NCBI GenBank assembly: GCA_016618085.1 | Contig: JABLTG010000285.1 | Span: 1 to 14,392 of the forward strand | Length of the DNA stretch: 14,392 bases | DNA from: Neovahlkampfia damariscottae | Lineage: Eukaryota; Heterolobosea; Selenaionea; Neovahlkampfiida; Neovahlkampfiidae | Reading direction: 5' to 3' | In this document: positions 9,660 through 14,392 of the stretch, in pieces | Position numbering within the stretch: position 1 is the stretch's first letter | Layout: each line of letters opens with the position of its first letter | The notes under the pieces: model-generated | The model's database searches: none | Told to the model about the DNA's origin: nothing | The model's input: only the letters and a program-made list of their open reading frames with translations | Made by a program: the position numbers and the translations under genes

Positions 9660-11204
9660 TTAATTTTGTTTTTCATAAAATAAAACATAAGCTTCACTTG
9701 ATAAAACTTCTTTAACTGATGCTATTGAAATTGAAGCATCATTGCATAAATACCATGAATCTTGATGTTTTGAATAACAAGTATAATGTCCACCTAAAAT
9801 ACTTCCATGATGATTAATGACTGATATTAAATTATATTTTGTTTTATTTGGAATGAAATTATATTCTTCATTTGATTCCGAACACTTAAAAAAATCCAAT
9901 AAATCTAATTCAAGAGAAAATTCAACTGATGTCGTAACTTTTGATTCAAACAAATAATTGTGATTAAATCTTTTAATTTGTATGCATAGTACTTCTGGTA
10001 TTTTTATAACTGAAAATTTCTTAATGCAATTTTGTAATGAATTACAATTTGTACATTTGTATCTATTTGAAGTATCCAAATATTCAGGTAAAAAAAATGA
10101 TCGAATACAATCATTTAAGTGAATTGTTGGACCAAATGAAACGAGACCAAAACTTGTTGTTTCTATAATTGAAGTTATTGTATTCAAACAAGCATTATAA
10201 CTTGATTGAAATAATTTTGAAAATGAAAAACCTACATCTTCTGTTGTATCAAAAATTTCTTCAATGTCACCTGATTCAATATCTCTTTTCATATTTTTTA
10301 TTCTTTCTTCATAAATTTTGATTCTATCAAGTGTTCTTTGTGTTGGTATACTAACTGATAAATCAAGAAATGGATCAACATGTTCTGATACATTTCTACA
10401 TTTTAAACATTCAATTTCATTTAATAAATAACCAGAAAAGAATGAATTAATCGGTGAATCATATAAATTTGGTGTCTTTTCTTTTACAATTGCATTGATT
10501 ATTTTCTCTTCATCTTTCACATCTTTTTCATCATCAGTTATGATAGTTTTAATTCCAATCTTTTCTTGTGATAAAATATTTTCATTCTCTGTTTTTACAT
10601 CTTCCTTTTTTACTATTTTTATTTCATATCCTTTCTTTTTTAATTTTTGTAAATATTCAATTGATTCTTCTCTTGTTGATTCATCGGATAATTTTTTTAA
10701 AAATTTATAAACATTCTCTTCGTTGATATCAATTGAATCTTTGATCAGTTCTTCATAACTTGTTTGATATTTCATTTCTTCGTGGACAGAATCCAAAATG
10801 GATCGAATAAATTCATAAGCATCCTTTTTTTTGTTTTTAATTTTAATTTATATTACTTCTTGTGAATATTCTTGAAAATTTGGGTTTAGTCTCCAAAATT
10901 CTTGAACAAGTTTTGACGGATTTATGCTTGAACTGAAAATTATTTTTTATTTTTTTTACACTTCCTTTTTTAAAATTAAATCAATTGAATTCGAGAATAA
11001 GATAACTAATGCTGTCTGTTTTGTTTTTAGTTCTTTGTTTTTATATTTCTCCAGCAGGTGATTGTAAACTTTTTCATTTAGTAGGTAAGATTGAAGTATG
11101 CCAATTGAAGCCAAACTCTGGATTCCACTATTTAAATAGCAAGTATTTCCAATATTTGAAAGACCAGCAATACCTTTTTCATCCTCTTTTTCAGACTCTA
11201 ACAT
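9660..11204 (-). CDS. Ubiquitin-specific protease (peptidase C19), three exons, 494 aa
   Basis: Cysteine protease that removes ubiquitin from proteins, probably cytosolic or nuclear. Exons are 11204-10960, 10932-10857 and 10823-9660, separated by introns of 27 and 33 nt. The Cys box GLSNIGNTCYLNS carries the nucleophile (Cys22). The QQD-like box SQEDAYEF is formed across the second intron. Two CxxC pairs (246/249 and 364/367) form the fingers zinc site. The His box GGHY (His453) and WYLCND (Asn468, Asp469) complete the triad, with Asn in the usual Asn/Asp position. There is no ZnF-UBP, DUSP or UBL domain; a lysine/glutamate-rich insertion lies between the QQD box and the fingers, and a second insertion within them. 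The start at 11202-11204 is the only in-frame ATG before the Cys box, with a CCAAT-like motif 22 bp upstream. It diverges from the Kelch gene. The substrate is unknown. Confidence 0.93.
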
Positions 11205-11225
11205 TCCAATTGGACAGAAAAAAAA

Positions 11226-11233
11226 CGATTGGT
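11226..11233 (-). promoter_or_regulatory. ACCAATCG motif upstream of USP
   Basis: The minus strand reads ACCAATCG, 22 bp before the USP ATG at 11204. It differs from the kinase motif in the last base only. Its position supports 11204 as the start and the 129-bp gap 11205-11333 as a shared divergent promoter. Confidence 0.5.
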
Positions 11234-11316
11234 GTATAAGCAAAAAATAAAAATTCCTTTGAAAAATTAATTGTTGCTCTAAATTTAAAATTACGTTAAA
11301 AACTCTTTTTATTTTA

Positions 11317-11324
11317 TCCAATCA
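11317..11324 (+). promoter_or_regulatory. TCCAATCA motif upstream of Kelch gene
   Basis: Plus strand, 10 bp before the Kelch ATG at 11334. It differs from ACCAATCA in the first base only. With the minus-strand motif at 11226-11233 it marks both sides of the divergent promoter. Confidence 0.5.
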
Positions 11325-11333
11325 TTGTTTGCC

Positions 11334-12412
11334 ATGTTTAAACCAACTTCTTGGGTAGAACTGAAACCAGCAGGAACACCTCCACAGCCAAGGTGTGGTC
11401 ACAGTTCAATAATAGTTAATAGAGAGAAATTGTATTTGCTTGGAGGAAATGAAGAGAACTCTAATTTTGAAACTTCAAAAAGATACAACCGACTTTATGA
11501 ATACAATATTTCAACAAATTTTTGGAGACAAATTTCAATACCAAAGATGCCACCAAAAATTGGAGAATCATACATTTATCATGAAAATTACATTTATTGT
11601 GTAACAAGTGAATCAAGAGGTTTAGCAAGAATAGAAAGAATAAAACCTGAAACAGGTGAATGGAAAATATACAGTGTAAGTGAAGATTTCTTTTGTTCGA
11701 CTTCAACAAAATCAATTTTGTACAACGGAAGTATTATAACTTTTGGTGGTTTTGTTGGTAGATTTTATGATATGTCAAATAGAATACTGGAATTTGAAAT
11801 TAAAACAAAAAAATGGAGAGAATGGAAAATTATAGGAGCACCTTCAGGTAGAGCTTTATACTCTTCGGCGATATCAAAAAATATTTTAGTAAGCAAAGAA
11901 GTTTTTTTTATTCATTTTCAAAGTACATTTATGGAGGTTATGGAGAAGATGATGATCTAGAGGATGGAACTGTGACTTATGATGATTTTTATCAATTTAA
12001 TTTGGAAACAAAACATTGGAAAAAAGTTGAATATTCAGGAATTGGACCAGGTGCAAGAAGATCTCACATGATGATAAATCATAAAGATGTTGAAATAATT
12101 TTATATGGAGGTTATGATGGAAAGAAATTTTTAAATGATTTATGGTGTTTTGATATTGATAAAAAGCTATGGAGAACAATAGACTTTCGTGAGAGTATAC
12201 AAAATCCAACAGGAAGAAGATATTTTTCATATTCAACAACAGATGAAGGTATTTTTATTTTTGGTGGTATGGCTCAAAGTAATATGTATCAAGAAGGTTG
12301 TTTGAATGATGATTTTTATTTGTTGTGTGATGCATCTGAAAAATATTTATTCTTTCAAAATTTAAAGTGCTCTTTTGCTCATTTCAATGATGTTACAATA
12401 TTTATTCAATAA
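11334..12412 (+). CDS. Kelch-repeat protein, two exons, 347 aa
   Basis: A protein made almost entirely of Kelch repeats, expected to fold as a single six-bladed beta-propeller for protein binding. Exons are 11334-11888 and 11924-12412; the 35-nt intron (GTAAGC...AAG) is phase 0 and its removal joins ISKNIL to YIYGGYG, restoring a Kelch blade. Repeats show the YLLGG, TFGG, IYGGYG, LYGGYDG and IFGG glycine doublets, each followed by a spaced W (NFWRQI, EWKIYS, KKWREW, KHWKKV, KLWRTI). The second blade lacks the GG pair. There is no signal peptide, BTB, F-box or membrane segment, so it is likely a cytosolic adaptor with an unidentified partner. The ATG at 11334 is preceded by TCCAATCA. It diverges from the USP gene 129 bp away; a functional link to ubiquitination is possible but only suggested by position. 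Confidence 0.92.
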
Positions 12413-12533
12413 CAAATATTTGTTTTATTTCAACTCTTTAATTTTTTTATAACTTGGTTCAATTCTTGTGAAAATAAAATATTTTGGAAAAATTATTCAA
12501 TTTTATGTCTTTTGAACTATCAGTTTTGAAGTG

Positions 12534-12570
12534 ACCAATAAAAACACAACTTTTTTGAATTAACCAATTA
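12534..12570 (+). promoter_or_regulatory. Two CCAAT-like motifs upstream of secreted-protein gene
   Basis: ACCAATAA at 12534-12541 and ACCAATTA at 12563-12570, 33 and 4 bp before the ATG at 12575. The nearer one would leave almost no 5' leader if transcription starts at or beyond it, so the farther one may be the functional copy. The rest of the 162-bp gap 12413-12574 is AT-rich; a 14-bp palindrome (12411-12424) overlaps the preceding Kelch stop codon. Confidence 0.45.
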
Positions 12571-12574
12571 AAAA

Positions 12575-13112
12575 ATGAACAAGTTTATTTTAGTCGTAGC
12601 ATTAGTGCTCTTCCAAATTATTTTAGCAGCAGTTCCTGCAAGACAAACTTCAGCTTCAAGCCCAAATTGCTCTAGACAAACTCCAAAGTGCTTTTTGGCT
12701 ATCAAATCTGGATCAAGAAAAGGAAAACCTTCAAGAAACCTTCTTCCAAGAAATGTTGTCTGTCGCATTAAAAACGGTTTGACAATTTTCAAGTAATTTT
12801 TAAAATATATTTACTTTTCTTCATAGACAAATTTGCGGTGCAGAAGCACTTAAAAACTATGGACGTACTTGTACCAACAAAAGAGATTGTGTTGATTACA
12901 CTAAATGTTCATGTTTAGGACTGTTAAAAGGATTAGAAAGAAGAAGACATTCACTTGCACCATTACTCAAAAAATTAATTTCACAACAAAACTCTCGTAC
13001 ATACGTCACTTATGAGAGATATCCAAAATTATTTCCATTCTCTCATTTTTATATTGGAAAAACGGCAACCCTTGAAAATGAAAATGAAATTTCTCTTGAA
13101 TACTATGAATAA
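12575..13112 (+). CDS. Small secreted eight-cysteine basic protein, two exons, 167 aa
   Basis: Not recognised as a known family. Exons are 12575-12792 and 12827-13112, with a 34-nt phase-2 intron (GTAATT...TAG). The first 20 or so residues form a clear signal peptide with cleavage likely near AAVPA. The mature protein has eight cysteines (32, 39, 63, 76, 88, 94, 100, 102), enough for four disulfides, all in its first half. A helical, very basic stretch (KGLERRRHSL...KKLI) and a tyrosine-rich C-terminus follow. It looks like a compact extracellular or lumenal disulfide-stabilised protein; no function can be assigned. Two CCAAT-like motifs precede it, one only 4 bp before the ATG. Unspliced reading would stop after 73 residues. 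Confidence 0.85.
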
Positions 13113-13307
13113 ATTTCATTTCATTTAGGATTGCACCATGTGAGAATTTTTATTCTTTTTGAACTTTCATTGCCTGATTAAGTCAAGAGTCTCAGTTCAA
13201 GAAATTGCACAATAAGATTTTTTAGATGAAAAAAAAAGAAATATTGTGGCTGGAGGATCAAACCACTTTTTTGAAACAAAAAAAGTTGAAAAACAAACTT
13301 CATAACT

Positions 13308-13671
13308 TTATTTGTTTTCTTGCTTTTCTGGAGATGGAACCACATCTATTTGTTCTTCTTCAAACTCAGCATATTTATTTTTTAAATACAAAATTTCTTC
13401 ATTTAATTTTTCATTTTCTGTTTGAAGTTTCATGTTATGTTCTCGTGTTTCAGCAAGAGTACTTTTTAATCTTTCAATATGTTGTTCATAATATTGATCA
13501 CGTTTTTTTTGTGTCCTGGTTGGTTTGGTGATTCTTGTACTCGTTTCAGAGAATTTGATCGAAAATGAATTTGTGGCAGAACTTCTTAATATTGTTATCA
13601 ATTTAAGCGAAATTTCTAATTTTAGTTCATTTATCCTGGTATTTACCTGAATAAAATTCTCTTTCTTTCAT
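13308..13671 (-). CDS. Coiled-coil protein, start unresolved (110 aa or longer)
   Basis: The C-terminal exon (13308-13615) encodes a basic segment with KPTRTQKKRDQYYEQ leading into a long heptad-rich helix (residues about 40-95: IERLKSTLAE..., LQTENEKLNEEILYLKN) and an acidic PSPEKQENK end. A 31-nt phase-1 intron (13616-13646, GTAAAT...TAG) links it to an upstream exon. The first in-frame ATG is at 13669-13671. However, the same frame stays open upstream to 13881 with protein-like sequence (RVFGILFVSVKN..., about 70 codons) and no ATG, so an undetected 5' exon or an error is likely. The basic-then-coil layout recalls bZIP proteins, and the head-plus-coil shape recalls XRCC4/SAS-6-like proteins; neither is convincing. 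It lies opposite to and diverges from the right-hand kinase. Confidence 0.65.
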
Positions 13672-13921
13672 ATTTTTGGGTTTCTTTTCAACATAAATTG
13701 TAATATCATTTTTAATTTTTAGATTGTTAATTTCCAGCAAAGTTGTCAACGATTTTAAGAATGTTTCTTTGATTTCATTTTGAAAATTGAAAATAAAGTT
13801 ACAATTTTTGACAGAAACAAAAAGAATACCGAATACTCTTTCTCCTTCACAGGATTGTTCAAAGAAGAAGGTTTTTTTTGATTAATATGAAAAATGGAAG
13901 TAAGAATTGTATGTCACATCG

Positions 13922-13929
13922 ACCAATCA
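13922..13929 (+). promoter_or_regulatory. ACCAATCA motif upstream of right kinase
   Basis: The same octamer, orientation and near-identical spacing (18 bp before the ATG) as at the left kinase, although the surrounding upstream sequence has diverged. This conservation is the best single argument that the motif is functional. Confidence 0.55.
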
Positions 13930-13947
13930 TCTTCACACGTCAAAAAC

Positions 13948-14392
13948 ATGAACAGCTATAACACTGGAGAAACAATTTTTGCTTCTGGAAACACCATAGT
14001 TTCCATTGTAACACGGAAAACAGATGGAAAACAGTTTGTACTCAAAAAACCTGCCAATAATTACCAGGCTTTGTCTTCTGTTGAATCATTCAAAAAGGAC
14101 TTTCAATTTACTTCTATGCTTCACAAAAATTACCCTAATTACTTTATTCGCATGGTAGAGTGTTTAGAACAGAATAATGGATCCATTCATTTGGTAGAAG
14201 AGATGGAAGGAATTTCTTTGCAAAAAAGTTTACAACTAAATGGTACTTTTTCGATTAAAAAGATGGTTGACACTGCATGCATGATGTCAAAATGTTTATA
14301 CTATTCACATAAAACACAAATATTCCACAGAGATATAAAGCTTGGAAACTTTATAACTTCCGGAGAAAAAGTAAAACTTATTGATTTTGGAA
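13948..14392 (+). CDS. Protein kinase paralogue, N-terminal 148 residues (runs off right end)
   Basis: Paralogue of the kinase at 1-445, aligned without gaps over all 148 codons, with 30 amino-acid differences (about 80% identity). Catalytic features are the same: FVLKK lysine at 33, HRDIKLGN and DFG. Differences cluster in residues 2-38 and 60-106; residues 107-148 are identical down to the nucleotide. An earlier in-frame ATG exists at 13894, but the alignment to the paralogue and the CCAAT-like motif at 13922-13929 favour 13948. The sequence ends at the first base after DFG, the same base as the other copy. Downstream domains lie outside the window. Confidence 0.9.
   Translation, partial: MNSYNTGETIFASGNTIVSIVTRKTDGKQFVLKKPANNYQALSSVESFKKDFQFTSMLHKNYPNYFIRMVECLEQNNGSIHLVEEMEGISLQKSLQLNGTFSIKKMVDTACMMSKCLYYSHKTQIFHRDIKLGNFITSGEKVKLIDFG
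14266..14392 (-). repeat. 127-bp inverted terminal repeat, right copy
   Basis: Perfect reverse-complement match to bases 1-127. Base 14265 (G) differs from the aligned base in the left copy (C). It lies inside the right-hand kinase gene and ends mid-codon, as the left copy does. Confidence 0.97.

Noticed and set aside
12411-12424. 14-bp perfect palindrome after the Kelch stop as a terminator or binding site
   Set aside because: It is AT-only apart from one C and one G, overlaps the stop codon and is expected by chance in such AT-rich DNA.
13226-13531. Plus-strand 101-codon frame
   Set aside because: Its second half is antisense to the coiled-coil gene, and it has no splice context, promoter motif or recognisable domain. 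The gap 13113-13307 otherwise shows nothing I can identify.
13308-13615. bZIP transcription factor
   Set aside because: A basic stretch precedes a coil, but the N-x7-R/K signature of the bZIP basic region is not present at the required spacing.
13894-13947. Upstream in-frame ATG for the right kinase
   Set aside because: The paralogue has a stop codon just before its aligned start, and the CCAAT-like motif would lie inside the extended coding region.
1-14392. Terminal inverted repeats as a transposon, linear plasmid or virus terminus
   Set aside because: The repeats are internal coding sequence of two kinases, end mid-codon at the same base and stop matching at exactly 127 bp. No transposase, polymerase or capsid gene is present, and the genes are rich in spliceosomal introns.
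1-14392. tRNA, rRNA, CRISPR array or riboswitch
   Set aside because: I saw no cloverleaf, rRNA-like conserved block or regularly spaced short direct repeats, and the DNA is eukaryotic.

Overview
The window is nuclear DNA from an AT-rich, intron-dense unicellular eukaryote. Five spliced genes share very short spliceosomal introns (27 introns of 24-40 nt, GT-AG). The code reads as standard, and all five visible stop codons are TAA. The mix of secreted RCC1 propellers, IPT/TIG-like domains, a Cys-rich/multi-pass membrane module, Kelch, a USP protease and a kinase family suits an amoeboid or flagellate protist (heterolobosean, amoebozoan or metamonad-like). I cannot name the lineage from sequence alone.

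Layout. Bases 1-445 (minus) hold the first 148 codons of a protein kinase that runs off the left end. Bases 606-9372 (minus) are one gene that looks broken in any plain reading-frame view. When 22 tiny introns are removed, every junction stays in frame and gives a single 2,689-residue protein: signal peptide, 14 RCC1 repeats (two seven-bladed propellers), a long stack of IPT/TIG-like beta-sandwich domains, an ephrin-receptor-like/GCC2-GCC3 cysteine-rich stalk, about eight membrane segments and a basic cytoplasmic tail. Bases 9660-11204 (minus) encode a USP-type deubiquitinase in three exons. Diverging from it, 11334-12412 (plus, two exons) encodes a six-repeat Kelch protein. Bases 12575-13112 (plus, two exons) encode a small secreted protein with eight cysteines. 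Bases 13308-13671 (minus, possibly reaching 13881) encode a coiled-coil protein whose start is unresolved. Bases 13948-14392 (plus) hold the N-terminus of a second kinase, a paralogue of the first, running off the right end.

The two window ends are a perfect inverted repeat of exactly 127 bp inside the two kinase genes. This is most simply a contig bounded by a 127-mer assembly-graph node in a multicopy kinase family. A CCAAT-like motif (consensus ACCAATCA) lies 5-31 bp upstream of six of the seven start codons, in gene orientation except at the giant gene, and is a candidate core promoter element.

The most interesting object is the giant receptor-like gene. Its domain architecture is unusual, and its intron phases sort by domain: mostly phase 0 in the RCC1 part, all phase 1 in the IPT/TIG part, all phase 2 in the membrane part. 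Eight RCC1 introns sit at the same place in the repeat. No operon or pathway link between the genes is evident.
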